From the NCBI GenBank assembly GCA_013298665.1, contig JAAFIK010000045.1:1-40612 (forward strand): a DNA stretch of 40,612 bases. The letters run 5' to 3'. Shown here piece after piece: positions 26,618 to 34,214 of the stretch (the first letter of the stretch is position 1; each line of letters starts with the position of its first letter). A model generated the notes under the pieces. The model ran no database searches, was not told the DNA's origin, and was given only the letters and a program-made list of their open reading frames with translations. Origin of the DNA: Chitinophagales bacterium. GTDB lineage: Bacteria; Bacteroidota; Bacteroidia; Chitinophagales; Chitinophagaceae. The translations under genes and the position numbers were made by a program.

Positions 26618-27619
26618 TCAGGTGGTTGTTTTATTCAGGGCAGACCAGAGCATATCTTTAAGGGCGGGCAAGCCGAGTCCGGTAACAGATGATATGAAGA
26701 TATGGGGTACGCCTGCGGGTAATTCCCGGGCGATGGCCGTTTTGAGTTCATCGTCGAGCATATCGCTTTTGCTGATGGCGATGATAAAATCCTTCTGCAG
26801 CATTTCAGGGTTATATTCTTCGAGTTCATTATGCAAAATGTCAAACTCCCGGCGATGATCCTTACTGTCGGCAGGCAATAAAAAGAGCAATACCGAGTTT
26901 CGTTCGATATGCCTCAGGAACCGGTGCCCCAGCCCCTTCCCTTCTGCCGCGCCTTCAATAATACCGGGCAGGTCGGCCATGCAAAAGCTCCGGTTATCGC
27001 GGTACTCAACCATACCAAGCTGGGGGGTAAGTGTGGTGAAGGCATAATCTGCGATTTTGGGCTTTGCGGCGGTGATGCAGGAGAGCAAGGTTGATTTACC
27101 CGCATTGGGGAAACCCACCAAACCTACATCGGCCAGTACTTTCAGTTCGAGCACCTTCCATCCTTCTTCCCCGTTTTCACCGGGCTGGGCATAATCGGGT
27201 GCCTGGTTGGTGGCGGTTTTGAAATTGCTGTTCCCAAGTCCGCCACGGCCACCACGCATGAGTATAATTTCCTGCCCGTCTTCGAGTATTTCAGCTTGTT
27301 TTTCACCTGTCGTTTCGTCGATGGCAATAGTACCAAGGGGTACTTCTATGATGATGTCTTTGCCAAACCGGCCGGTGCTGTTGTTTTTACTGCCGTTCTC
27401 GCCGTCTTCTGCAATGACGTTTTTGAAATACCGCAGGTGAAGGAGGGTCCAGAGCTGGGCATTCCCTTTGAGGATGATATGAGCACCCCTGCCGCCGTCG
27501 CCGCCATCGGGGCCGGCTTTACTATTGAATTTGGTGCGCATAAAGTGCTTGCTGCCGGCACCACCGTGGCCGCTTTTGCAGAAAACACGTATCTGATCGA
27601 CAAAGTTTGATTTTTCCAT
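26618..27619 (-). CDS. obgE: Obg-family GTPase, ribosome assembly
   Basis: The 333-aa protein has the usual Obg length. The N-terminal glycine-rich Obg fold ([10 protein letters not shown], then [12 protein letters not shown]) is followed by a G domain: G1 GFPNAGKST, the G2 region with conserved FTT, G3 DLPGIIEGA, a G4-like SKSD in place of the common NKxD, and G5 SSVTG. It lacks the C-terminal OCT extension found in some Gram-positives. Obg binds the 50S subunit and links growth to GTP and (p)ppGpp levels. This is a core housekeeping gene and a useful phylogenetic marker. Only a short gap separates its stop from the patatin-like gene, so read-through into that gene is possible. Confidence 0.97.
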   Translation of the reverse strand: MEKSNFVDQIRVFCKSGHGGAGSKHFMRTKFNSKAGPDGGDGGRGAHIILKGNAQLWTLLHLRYFKNVIAEDGENGSKNNSTGRFGKDIIIEVPLGTIAIDETTGEKQAEILEDGQEIILMRGGRGGLGNSNFKTATNQAPDYAQPGENGEEGWKVLELKVLADVGLVGFPNAGKSTLLSCITAAKPKIADYAFTTLTPQLGMVEYRDNRSFCMADLPGIIEGAAEGKGLGHRFLRHIERNSVLLFLLPADSKDHRREFDILHNELEEYNPEMLQKDFIIAISKSDMLDDELKTAIARELPAGVPHIFISSVTGLGLPALKDMLWSALNKTTT

Positions 27620-27725
27620 TACCGGGCAAAGGTCGGCTTTTTAATTTTGCTGGCAGCTTATGCCCGTAACATTAATATAATGGTAAGGTATAGTAATGGT
27701 AATATACGGTTTTGACATTTGCGTG

Positions 27726-28085
27726 ATGTATAATTTACATAAGTATATCGGTACTATCCTGATGGTGATTATCGGCTTCAGTTTAGACAGCCAGCAACTG
27801 GCTTCACCGGTTCAGGCACCCGTGGAAAGGGCTACAACGGGGTTGTTGGAGCGTGAAGCCGGCACTTTGTACATGGTTGGCAGTGGCAAGGAAACGGTGT
27901 ATGTGATTGAGTGTGCAGATCAGCCATACCGCCTCCGGGTAATGAATATGCCCACTGGTTTCAGCAGTGGTACAAAAGTGCTGATCAGTGGCAGGATGAA
28001 GGCTACGCAGCCCATTGAAGATGAATGGGGTGATTATTTTGAACTGACGGGTATCTCACCGGCAGCCGCTTCCGCGAGCCGTTGA
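27726..28085 (+). CDS. Small exported hypothetical protein
   Basis: A 119-aa protein results if the ATG at 27726 is used; an in-frame ATG at 27696 would add ten residues. The start MYNLHKYIGTILMVIIGFSL looks like a signal peptide or a single membrane anchor. The mature part (AGTLYMVGSGKETVYVIEC, then VLISGRMKATQP and WGDYFELTGI) reads like a small OB-fold or beta-barrel domain that limits a value in a secreted protein. I know no family. It is divergent from obgE and convergent with paaY, and the 12-bp gap to paaY's stop leaves no room for a terminator. Confidence 0.6.
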   Translation: MYNLHKYIGTILMVIIGFSLDSQQLASPVQAPVERATTGLLEREAGTLYMVGSGKETVYVIECADQPYRLRVMNMPTGFSSGTKVLISGRMKATQPIEDEWGDYFELTGISPAAASASR

Positions 28086-28097
28086 TGATTAACAACA

Positions 28098-28700
28098 CTA
28101 CTTTTCTTCCTCTGTTTTTTTTATCCAGGGTTTATAGGGTTGGTCGTGCGATGGTCTGCCGGCTTCGGGGATCCTGAGGGGCTCTACCGGTACCCAGTTT
28201 TCAAACATCTGACCCGGCAATTGCTGGTACAATGCTGTACCTGCTGTTTTCCATTGTATCATTTCATTGCTGACTGTTCCGATAAGTTTTGCAGGGTTTC
28301 CGGCCATAAGGCTGCGGGATGCTATACGTGTACCCGCTTTAATAAAGCTGAGGGCGCCGATGATACATTCTTCTTCAATAATCACATCGTCCATAATAAC
28401 GGCATTCATGCCGATCAGGCAATTACGGCCTATCTCTGCACCATGAATGATGGCGCCATGGCCAATATGTGCTCCGGCTTTCAGGAGAACGGTAACCCCC
28501 GGAAACATATGGATGGTACAGTTTTCCTGTATATTACAACCATCTTCGATGATGATCCGCCCCCAATCGCCCCGGATGGCGGCTCCCGGGCCGATATATA
28601 CGTTCTTACCGATACAGACATCACCGGTTATTGCAGCCTGCGGATGGGCAAATGAGGAGGCATCCATAACCGGAATAAAGCCATTGAATGCATAGAACAT
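28098..28700 (-). CDS. paaY: PaaY, hexapeptide-repeat thioesterase of phenylacetate degradation
   Basis: The protein is 200 aa from ATG 28700. I reject the longer frame from 28817 because MFYAFNGFIPV matches the normal PaaY N-terminus. The middle is a left-handed beta-helix of hexapeptide repeats. It contains GPGAAIRGDWG, NCTIHMFPGVT and HIGHGAIIHG, whose histidines bind the metal in this gamma-carbonic-anhydrase-like family, and it ends with KTAGTALYQQLP. PaaY hydrolyses CoA thioesters that form as toxic side products of the pathway. It points in the same direction as paaABCD but is separated from paaD by a 660-bp repeat-rich spacer, so it may have its own promoter. Confidence 0.9.
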   Translation of the reverse strand: MFYAFNGFIPVMDASSFAHPQAAITGDVCIGKNVYIGPGAAIRGDWGRIIIEDGCNIQENCTIHMFPGVTVLLKAGAHIGHGAIIHGAEIGRNCLIGMNAVIMDDVIIEEECIIGALSFIKAGTRIASRSLMAGNPAKLIGTVSNEMIQWKTAGTALYQQLPGQMFENWVPVEPLRIPEAGRPSHDQPYKPWIKKTEEEK

Positions 28701-28873
28701 GATTGATGGTTTTTTATGTGTATGGGTACAAAAATAAGGCAATAGCCAGGTTGAGCAGGTAACGGAGGGGGTATATACGGGGAAACCCGGGTATGAGCGA
28801 TGAGGTATGCCTGGCAAGATGCCCCCGACTAACTATCAAGCCATTACTAACTACTGCTCTCTTTTCAGTTACT

Positions 28874-28914
28874 GATCTCCCATAGATATCCCACTTCCCT
28901 TTACAGTGGGATAT
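28874..28914. repeat. Dispersed repeat, copy 2, with palindrome
   Basis: The first 36 bases match 2194-2229 at 32 positions. Inside it ATATCCCACT (28886-28895) and AGTGGGATAT (28905-28914) form a perfect 10-bp stem around a 9-nt loop. There is no T-run, so it is not a standard terminator. Confidence 0.7.
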
Positions 28915-28954
28915 CAGTGGCGCATCAGTGACGCATCAGTGGCGCATCAGTGGG
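28911..28954. repeat. Four 11-bp tandem repeats
   Basis: Units are ATATCAGTGGC, GCATCAGTGAC, GCATCAGTGGC and GCATCAGTGGG, directly adjoining and overlapping the palindrome of copy 2. The array is flanked by the same ATATC motif on both sides (28911 and 28955). Confidence 0.75.
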
Positions 28955-28999
28955 ATATCCTGCCTTTTGCCATGGTTTGACATAAGATATGAGACGCAA

Positions 29000-29033
29000 G
29001 TATCAGGACAGAACCCGTCCTGCTACCTGATAC
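29000..29033. repeat. Imperfect hairpin in the paa spacer
   Basis: GTATCAGG (29000-29007) pairs with CCTGATAC (29026-29033). An alternative inner pairing AGGAC/GTCCT is possible. Its function is unknown. Confidence 0.45.
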
Positions 29034-29107
29034 ATATTATCCTGCTATTATTCCGGCTATGAGAGCAAGACGCAAGTATTGAAAAGCGAATCAGCCGGAG
29101 ATGAGAA

Positions 29108-29136
29108 GCGGCTGCCCCAAAATCCGGAACAGCCGC
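29108..29136 (-). terminator. GC-rich hairpin downstream of paaD
   Basis: GCGGCTG and CAGCCGC form a 7-bp stem with a 15-nt loop, about 230 bp past the paaD stop. On the minus strand only TTCTCATC follows, so termination is a guess. Confidence 0.35.
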
Positions 29137-29364
29137 CTGGTATTGTGGTTTTTCGTTTTAATACTTTACTGATCGTACCCCTATGCCTGAAAGTCCTCGC
29201 CAACCCTTACCAATTGTTCTTGCGAATCCGGAGGGGCATGATACTGTAACCAGAATATGTGTGTGATTAAGCAGGTGCAGTGTGATGTGCGGTAAATGGC
29301 TGTGCGTGCCAATGACCTTAGGGATTTAACACCGGAACCGAAAAAAGGTTGAGGAGGGCAGAAA

Positions 29365-29862
29365 TTAATGACACTTAAAATAATCGAAGGGTTCCAGGCA
29401 ATCGTTGCATTGGTAGAGTGCCTTGCAGGCGGTGCTGCCAAAGGCGCTGAGGAGGCGGGTATGGTTGGTGTGGCATTGCGGACATTCCACACCATCTTCA
29501 GGGATGGCCATACGGCTATCGGGCGGTGCAATACCGTATTGCTTCAACTTTTGCTTCCCGGCTGTACTCATCCAGTCTGTTGTCCAGGCGGGTGAGAGTA
29601 CGCTGGTCACTTTTACTTTTGGGTATCCTTTTTCAAGCAAGGCCATCCTGATCTCCATGGCAATCGTATCCATTGCGGGGCAGCCTGTATAAGTAGGGGT
29701 TATGATGACTTCAATGGTATCGTCGTGCAGCCGTATATCGCGCAGGATACCAAGATCGGTAATCGTCAATACCGGGATTTCCGGATCACATACGTCTTTC
29801 AGTATTTCGCGTATGGCCTGTATGGTATCGTTGTTGTAAATGGGTGCCATGTACTGAATCAT
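29365..29862 (-). CDS. paaD: PaaD, assembly factor for the phenylacetyl-CoA epoxidase
   Basis: The 165-aa protein starts at the ATG that overlaps the paaC stop codon (TAATG); a later ATG at 29850 is possible. The N-terminal MIP18/DUF59 domain carries DPEIPVLTITDLGILRD, then TPTYTGCPAMDTI and AWTTDWM. The C-terminal zinc ribbon has CPQCH and CNDC around FGSTACKALY. This matches PaaD, which is required for an active epoxidase complex, probably through iron or Fe-S cofactor handling. The stop-start overlap shows translational coupling with paaC. Confidence 0.95.
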   Translation of the reverse strand: MIQYMAPIYNNDTIQAIREILKDVCDPEIPVLTITDLGILRDIRLHDDTIEVIITPTYTGCPAMDTIAMEIRMALLEKGYPKVKVTSVLSPAWTTDWMSTAGKQKLKQYGIAPPDSRMAIPEDGVECPQCHTNHTRLLSAFGSTACKALYQCNDCLEPFDYFKCH

Positions 29863-30599
29863 TACCATTCATTACCCGGATAAGTGCGTTGCAGGTATTG
29901 CAATTCGGCGAGCAGGTAGTCAAGGTGTTCGCTGTGAAGACCTTTTTTGCCACCACTTTGCATAAAGGTTTGTCCCGGCAGGGGCAGCGTAGCTTCTGCC
30001 AATACCGCGGTTACGCGATCCAGCCATGCGGTTTTTAATATTGCACTGTCGATAGCTGCGATCTGTTCATAGGAGGCGGGGTCGAATAATTCTCCGGTAT
30101 AAGGCCAGAGGTTATCCAATGCTTTTATCATCCGGCTATGGCTTTCGGGGGTACCATCACCAAGTCGTACAACCCATTCGCTGCTCCAGCGAAGGTGGTA
30201 GGTGACTTCTTTGAGTGCCTTTGCGGCGATGGCCGCAATGGTATCGTCCGGATGCACCTTTAGTTTTTCGTACAGCGGGTATTGATAAGCACTGAAGAGG
30301 AACTGCCGCAGAATGGTTTGTCCCCAGTCGCCATTGGGTTGCTCAACCAATAAGCAGTTGTAATACTCACGCACCGTACGCAGGTAAGCGAGGCTGTCTT
30401 CTGTTGTTCCATCACCGCTTAAAGAGGCTGCATACTGGTAAAAGTTGCGGGTCTGGCCCAGGAGGTCAAGGGCAATATTGGTGAGGGCAATATCCTGTTC
30501 TAAAACCGGTCCGTGGCCGCACCATTCGCTGTTGCGTTGCGACAGGATGAGGGTATTGTCGCCCATGTGCAGGAGGAAGGTGATTAAATCTGTATGCAT
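29862..30599 (-). CDS. paaC: PaaC, structural subunit of phenylacetyl-CoA 1,2-epoxidase
   Basis: The 245-aa protein has a ferritin-like helical fold with EQDIALTNIALDLLGQTRNF near residue 34 and VTYHLRWSSEWVVRLGDGT near residue 130, both typical of PaaC. PaaC pairs with the catalytic subunit PaaA and lacks a working diiron centre. It lies between paaB (70-bp gap) and paaD (overlapping), in the usual paa order. Confidence 0.95.
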   Translation of the reverse strand: MHTDLITFLLHMGDNTLILSQRNSEWCGHGPVLEQDIALTNIALDLLGQTRNFYQYAASLSGDGTTEDSLAYLRTVREYYNCLLVEQPNGDWGQTILRQFLFSAYQYPLYEKLKVHPDDTIAAIAAKALKEVTYHLRWSSEWVVRLGDGTPESHSRMIKALDNLWPYTGELFDPASYEQIAAIDSAILKTAWLDRVTAVLAEATLPLPGQTFMQSGGKKGLHSEHLDYLLAELQYLQRTYPGNEW

Positions 30600-30668
30600 A
30601 TTTTCAGTACCGTTTTTTGAAACAGCAATGGTTTTGAAATCGTTGTCATTTGTAATTACCTGCCCGGC

Positions 30669-31037
30669 TTACATGTGTTTTACGGCGTCGGGCAGATCGT
30701 AAAATGCAGGATGCCTGTAAATCTTGTCGTTTGCCGGTTCATAAAGGCTTTCTGCTTCGTCGGGATTGGTGGCATGGATATGTTTACTCTCCACCACCCA
30801 GATGCTTACGCCTTCCTGACGCCGGGTATATACATCGCGGGCGTTTTCGATGGCCATTTTTGCGTCTGCGGCATGCAGGCTACCGGCGTGTTTGTGATCG
30901 AGGCCTTGTTTGCTCCGGATAAAAACTTCCCATAGTGGCCACTGTTCAGCGGTAAAGTCGGTATGTATTTCGGGCGTGCCTGCTCCTTTTTGATCGGGAA
31001 TGTCGCCATAATAGCATTTCCTGATAAATGTATTCAT
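30669..31037 (-). CDS. paaB: PaaB, subunit of the phenylacetyl-CoA epoxidase complex
   Basis: The 122-aa protein carries the PaaB pattern WPLWEVFIRSKQGLDHKHAGS followed by DAKMAIENARDVYTRR and the motif SIWVV. The first 30 residues before this motif are longer than in many homologues. PaaB bridges PaaA-PaaC units in the complex. It lies 70 bp downstream of paaA. Confidence 0.95.
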   Translation of the reverse strand: MNTFIRKCYYGDIPDQKGAGTPEIHTDFTAEQWPLWEVFIRSKQGLDHKHAGSLHAADAKMAIENARDVYTRRQEGVSIWVVESKHIHATNPDEAESLYEPANDKIYRHPAFYDLPDAVKHM

Positions 31038-31107
31038 GCTGTATTGTATAAAATATTAATGTACTGTGCTGTGCAGGAAATGTCTTTACCTGCGTTTTTG
31101 AAAATCC

Positions 31108-32043
31108 TCAGGCTACTTTTGCCAGGCGTTTTGCCGCGTGTGCTTTTGCCGCTTCCCTTACCCAGGCACCCTCTTCGTGTGCCTTGCGGCGGGCATCCAG
31201 GCGTTGTTTGTTGCAGGGACCATTGCCTTTTACCACGTTCCAGAATTCTTCCCAGTTGATCTCACCAAAGTCATAGTGTTTCCGTTCGGGGTTCCATTGG
31301 AGTTTGTCGTCGGGCAGGGTCATCCCCAGTATTTTGACCTGCTCAGCGATCATATCAATAAATTGCTGGCGGAGTTCGTCATTGGTCTTTCGCTTGATCT
31401 TCCATTGGATGCTTTGGTCGCTATTGGTACTTTCGCTGTCCTTAGGGCCAAACATCATCAGACTTGGCCACCACCAGCGATTGATGGCATCCTGACACAT
31501 GGCTTTTTGGGCTGCGCTCCCTTTTGAAAGGACGAGCAGTATTTCAAAACCCTGGCGCTGGTGAAAACTTTCTTCTTTACAGATGCGTACCATTGCGCGG
31601 GCATAGGGGCCATAAGAGGTGCGGCAGAGCATGACCTGGTTGAGGATAGCAGCACCATCCACCAGCCAGCCTACTGCGCCCATATCGGCCCAGGTGAGGG
31701 TGGGATAGTTAAAAATGGATGAATACTTCGCCTTTCCGTTATTGAGGTCGGCTACCATCTGGTCGCGCGACATACCGAGGGTTTCTGCGGCACTGTAGAG
31801 GTAAAGTCCATGTCCGGCTTCGTCCTGTACTTTGGCGAGCAGGATGGCTTTACGTTTTAAGGTAGGGGCCCGGCTGATCCAGTTGCCTTCGGGCAGCATT
31901 CCAACAATTTCGCTATGGGCGTGCTGGGAGATCTGGCGCAGGTTGGTTTTGCGATAGGCATCGGGCATCCAGTCGCGTGGCTCGATCTTTATTTCTTTGT
32001 CGATTTTTTGCTGAAACAGTTCGCCCATATCTGTTGTAGCCAT
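31108..32043 (-). CDS. paaA: PaaA, catalytic diiron subunit of phenylacetyl-CoA epoxidase
   Basis: The 311-aa protein has the diiron ligands of a ferritin-like monooxygenase: one EAGH helix motif in [14 protein letters not shown] near residue 75 and another in [13 protein letters not shown] near residue 162. The surrounding sequence ([20 protein letters not shown]) matches PaaA. With PaaBC it uses O2 to epoxidise the aromatic ring of phenylacetyl-CoA, with electrons supplied by PaaE, which is not in this window. It is the first gene of the operon, behind the promoter and dyad at 32063-32091. Confidence 0.97.
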   Translation of the reverse strand: MATTDMGELFQQKIDKEIKIEPRDWMPDAYRKTNLRQISQHAHSEIVGMLPEGNWISRAPTLKRKAILLAKVQDEAGHGLYLYSAAETLGMSRDQMVADLNNGKAKYSSIFNYPTLTWADMGAVGWLVDGAAILNQVMLCRTSYGPYARAMVRICKEESFHQRQGFEILLVLSKGSAAQKAMCQDAINRWWWPSLMMFGPKDSESTNSDQSIQWKIKRKTNDELRQQFIDMIAEQVKILGMTLPDDKLQWNPERKHYDFGEINWEEFWNVVKGNGPCNKQRLDARRKAHEEGAWVREAAKAHAAKRLAKVA

Positions 32044-32062
32044 AGTACAATATTTTAGGATA

Positions 32063-32070
32063 CAAAAATA
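32063..32070 (-). promoter_or_regulatory. -7 box of the paaABCD promoter
   Basis: The minus strand reads TATTTTTG, an exact fit to the Bacteroidota -7 consensus TAnnTTTG, 20 bp upstream of the paaA start codon. No clear -33 TTG is seen at the expected spacing; a dyad occupies that region instead. Confidence 0.6.
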
Positions 32071-32077
32071 ATAAAAA

Positions 32078-32091
32078 CTAACGATTGTTAG
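32078..32091. promoter_or_regulatory. Dyad operator in the paaA promoter
   Basis: CTAAC-GATT-GTTAG is a perfect 5-bp inverted repeat, extended imperfectly by AAAA and TTTTTT on the outside. It lies between the -33 and -7 positions, so a bound protein would block RNA polymerase. The form suits a TetR-type repressor such as a PaaR-like regulator, none of which is encoded in the window. Confidence 0.5.
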
Positions 32092-32141
32092 CTTTTTTGT
32101 TGAAGGCCGTAATCACCCGGCGTGTAGTATTATTTTTCGCA

Positions 32142-32177
32142 AAAGCAAACCGCCCCGTGTGCAAGCACAAGGGGCGG
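32142..32177 (-). terminator. Intrinsic terminator of the secreted esterase gene
   Basis: CCGCCCC-g-TGTGC and GCACA-a-GGGGCGG pair over 12 bp with one mismatch and a 2-nt loop. On the minus strand TTTGCTTTTG follows. It lies 20 bp past the stop codon. Confidence 0.75.
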
Positions 32178-32197
32178 CGGCATACAAGAAGTTTATA

Positions 32198-33817
32198 CTA
32201 TTGGCAGATAACGGGACTGGAAACGCGGTTATCGCCTGTTGTAAGATTGAGGTAGTAGATGCCTTTTGCGGGCGACAGGGCTTTTTCGACTTTATTGAGT
32301 CCTTTTTGCAGTTGGAGGGTAGTGCCGTAATGCTTTCTGCCGGCAGCATCGGTAATGACAAGGTTGGCCAACTGTTGTTTGTCGCTTAATATGTTCAACT
32401 GCACCGTTCCGTTGGAGAGCGAGGCGCTTACAATGCCTACAACAGGCATTTGGGTGTCTTTGACCTGTACGGTTACGATGGGGCTGTATGTGTATTGTCC
32501 ATCCCGGTCTACCATTTTGAGCCGGTAATAATTGGTGCCGTTTTCGGGCTGGAGATCGGCAAACCGGTACTCTTTTTCAATATTGCTGAATCCGGCGGCG
32601 GGTATGGTTCCTGCGCTGCTGAAGGACTGGCCATCGGTACTCTTTTCAATAATAAAATGGCTGGTATTGATTTCGGTGGTGGTTTTCCACTGTACCTGTA
32701 CTTTTTTGCTGATGAGCCGTGCTGTTATTTGAGTTAAAGTTACGGGCAGGGGTATAAATCCATTATTGATGGTAATGGTATCTTTTCCGATGGCACCGAG
32801 GGTATCGACTACTTTCAGTTCAAACCTGTAGGTACCAAATGCGAGCCCTGAAACGGTTGGTTGTATGGCGGCAGCATTGGAAAATGCCCCCCCGGCAGGG
32901 CCGGATATTTTTGTCCACCCGATGCTGATGGTATTTCCATCGGGATCGTTTACGGAACCTTTAAGCAAAAGGCTTGGGAGGATGGCTGCGGTGGAGGAGT
33001 CGTTTCCGGCATTGGCAACCGGGGGAATGTTGGGCGTAGGTACAACGGGAAGTTTCTTTTGTTTGAGCATCCAGGTGTATATGCTTTCGCCGTTTTCATT
33101 CCAGGTTGGGTTATACCAGTTGTTCCAGCAGCAGTGACCGCCTGAGTAGAGGTAATATCTTGCTGAGGCGGGTATATATTTATTCATGGTGTCCCGGATC
33201 ATGTCCATTTTACGGTAGTCGGCTGTACCTTCAAAGCCCCACCATTTACCTCCGGCTTTTGCATAAAGCTGCATTTTACTGATGGTATTGTCTGGCTCGG
33301 GCGCGCTCATAGCGACTATGGAGGCTATGCGATTGGTAAACTGGGGATCGTACCCGTCCACATAGTTCTCCCAGCTCCACCCACCCATTGAAAGACCAGT
33401 TACATTGAGCCGGTCTGCATCACAACGCCACCGGGTAACGATGGAATCTAATTTTCGTTGTAATGTCCACGCATTGGGCCATGCGGATGCGGGTTGTATG
33501 GAAATAACAATTGGCTTTTCGAGCTTACCGTTTACCATAAATTCCATATTATGGCCCTGGGATACAAACCTGTTGGGGCCATAGAGCAGGAGCTTGCTGG
33601 GGTCGGTACCGATTTCGCCAATACCGGGAATAAAACAAATGAGGGGGTACTTTTTCTGCGTACTGTCGTTGTACTCTGCAGGTAAATGCACGTAAGCATT
33701 CCAGCCGTCTAATGTTGTCAGGAATTGCTGGGCCTCGGCCTGTTGCGGATACTGGAGGAACAACAGCGTAATGATGAGCAGCAGCGTTTTGGGATAAACG
33801 TAGAATTTGGATTTCAT
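32198..33817 (-). CDS. Secreted esterase with PKD-like domain and T9SS tail
   Basis: The 539-aa protein has a Sec signal (KTLLLIITLLFLQYPQQAEA). Residues about 30-270 form an alpha/beta-hydrolase of the PHB-depolymerase/esterase type: YPLICFIPGIGE, nucleophile elbow GLSMGGWSW near residue 144, and a His in YSGGHCCWNNWY near 228. Next comes a PKD-like Ig domain (PPVANAGNDSS, then VNDPDGNTIS), a domain with QWKTTTEINTSHFIIEKSTDG, and a C-terminal T9SS type-A-like sorting domain ending YYLNLTTGDNRVSS. It should be exported across both membranes and act on extracellular esters, perhaps on plant or microbial polymers. The substrate is unknown. Confidence 0.8.
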   Translation of the reverse strand: MKSKFYVYPKTLLLIITLLFLQYPQQAEAQQFLTTLDGWNAYVHLPAEYNDSTQKKYPLICFIPGIGEIGTDPSKLLLYGPNRFVSQGHNMEFMVNGKLEKPIVISIQPASAWPNAWTLQRKLDSIVTRWRCDADRLNVTGLSMGGWSWENYVDGYDPQFTNRIASIVAMSAPEPDNTISKMQLYAKAGGKWWGFEGTADYRKMDMIRDTMNKYIPASARYYLYSGGHCCWNNWYNPTWNENGESIYTWMLKQKKLPVVPTPNIPPVANAGNDSSTAAILPSLLLKGSVNDPDGNTISIGWTKISGPAGGAFSNAAAIQPTVSGLAFGTYRFELKVVDTLGAIGKDTITINNGFIPLPVTLTQITARLISKKVQVQWKTTTEINTSHFIIEKSTDGQSFSSAGTIPAAGFSNIEKEYRFADLQPENGTNYYRLKMVDRDGQYTYSPIVTVQVKDTQMPVVGIVSASLSNGTVQLNILSDKQQLANLVITDAAGRKHYGTTLQLQKGLNKVEKALSPAKGIYYLNLTTGDNRVSSPVICQ

Positions 33818-34161
33818 AACATGGTTTTTAGTGTGCTATCAGCTTAATATTGGATTTGTTTAAGTTCATAAACTGATGTTACGGGATATAGTTTTATGTC
33901 TGGCTTTGATGGCTAAAACTATGCCATTATGGTAAATTTTGTTATGGAAGTTAAATAAAACTTCCATTTTCTTAGAAAAACATAGCAAAGAAGCATTTGT
34001 TCAGCTTCCCGGGCAGCCTTTAGTTTTCAGCTATAAAACCTATCCATTGAGGAGCAAACGGAATTTATGCCGGTTTAGTATTAGCGGGGTTTTAATTTTA
34101 TGTTATGCTGGTGGCGTGTGGCTTATGGCGATGTTTTGCAGGTATGGACGGGTGCATAAAA
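33818..34161. other. Spacer between two T9SS cargo genes
   Basis: About 340 bp carry no credible gene; a plus-strand frame here runs into the terminator and the next gene's 3' end and shows no protein family. The right part, next to the esterase start, is AT-rich and must contain its promoter, but I cannot name a clear -7 box. Confidence 0.5.
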
Positions 34162-34202
34162 AAAGGCTATTACCTAACCCAATGGATTTGGTAATAGCCT
34201 TT
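34162..34202 (-). terminator. Strong intrinsic terminator of the LamG/ASH protein gene
   Basis: A perfect 13-bp stem (AAAGGCTATTACC / GGTAATAGCCTTT) with a 15-nt loop ends in a run of seven T on the minus strand. It lies 12 bp past the stop codon. Confidence 0.85.
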
Positions 34203-34214
34203 CAGCGTAATGTG

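Larger units (their letters stand above)
28701..29364. other. Repeat-rich spacer between paaD and paaY
   Basis: No convincing gene lies in these 660 bp. They hold the second dispersed repeat with a strong palindrome (28874-28914), four 11-bp tandem units (28911-28954), a hairpin GTATCAGG/CCTGATAC (29000-29033), a 12-bp direct repeat AGACGCAAGTAT (28992-29003 and 29068-29079), and a GC hairpin (29108-29136). Confidence 0.7.

Noticed and set aside
28701..28817. N-terminal extension of PaaY
   Set aside because: The 39 extra residues are Pro/Ser/Thr-rich and do not belong to the family; the start at 28700 fits PaaY.
28911..28954. CRISPR array
   Set aside because: Units are 11 bp and directly adjacent, without spacers, and no cas genes are present.
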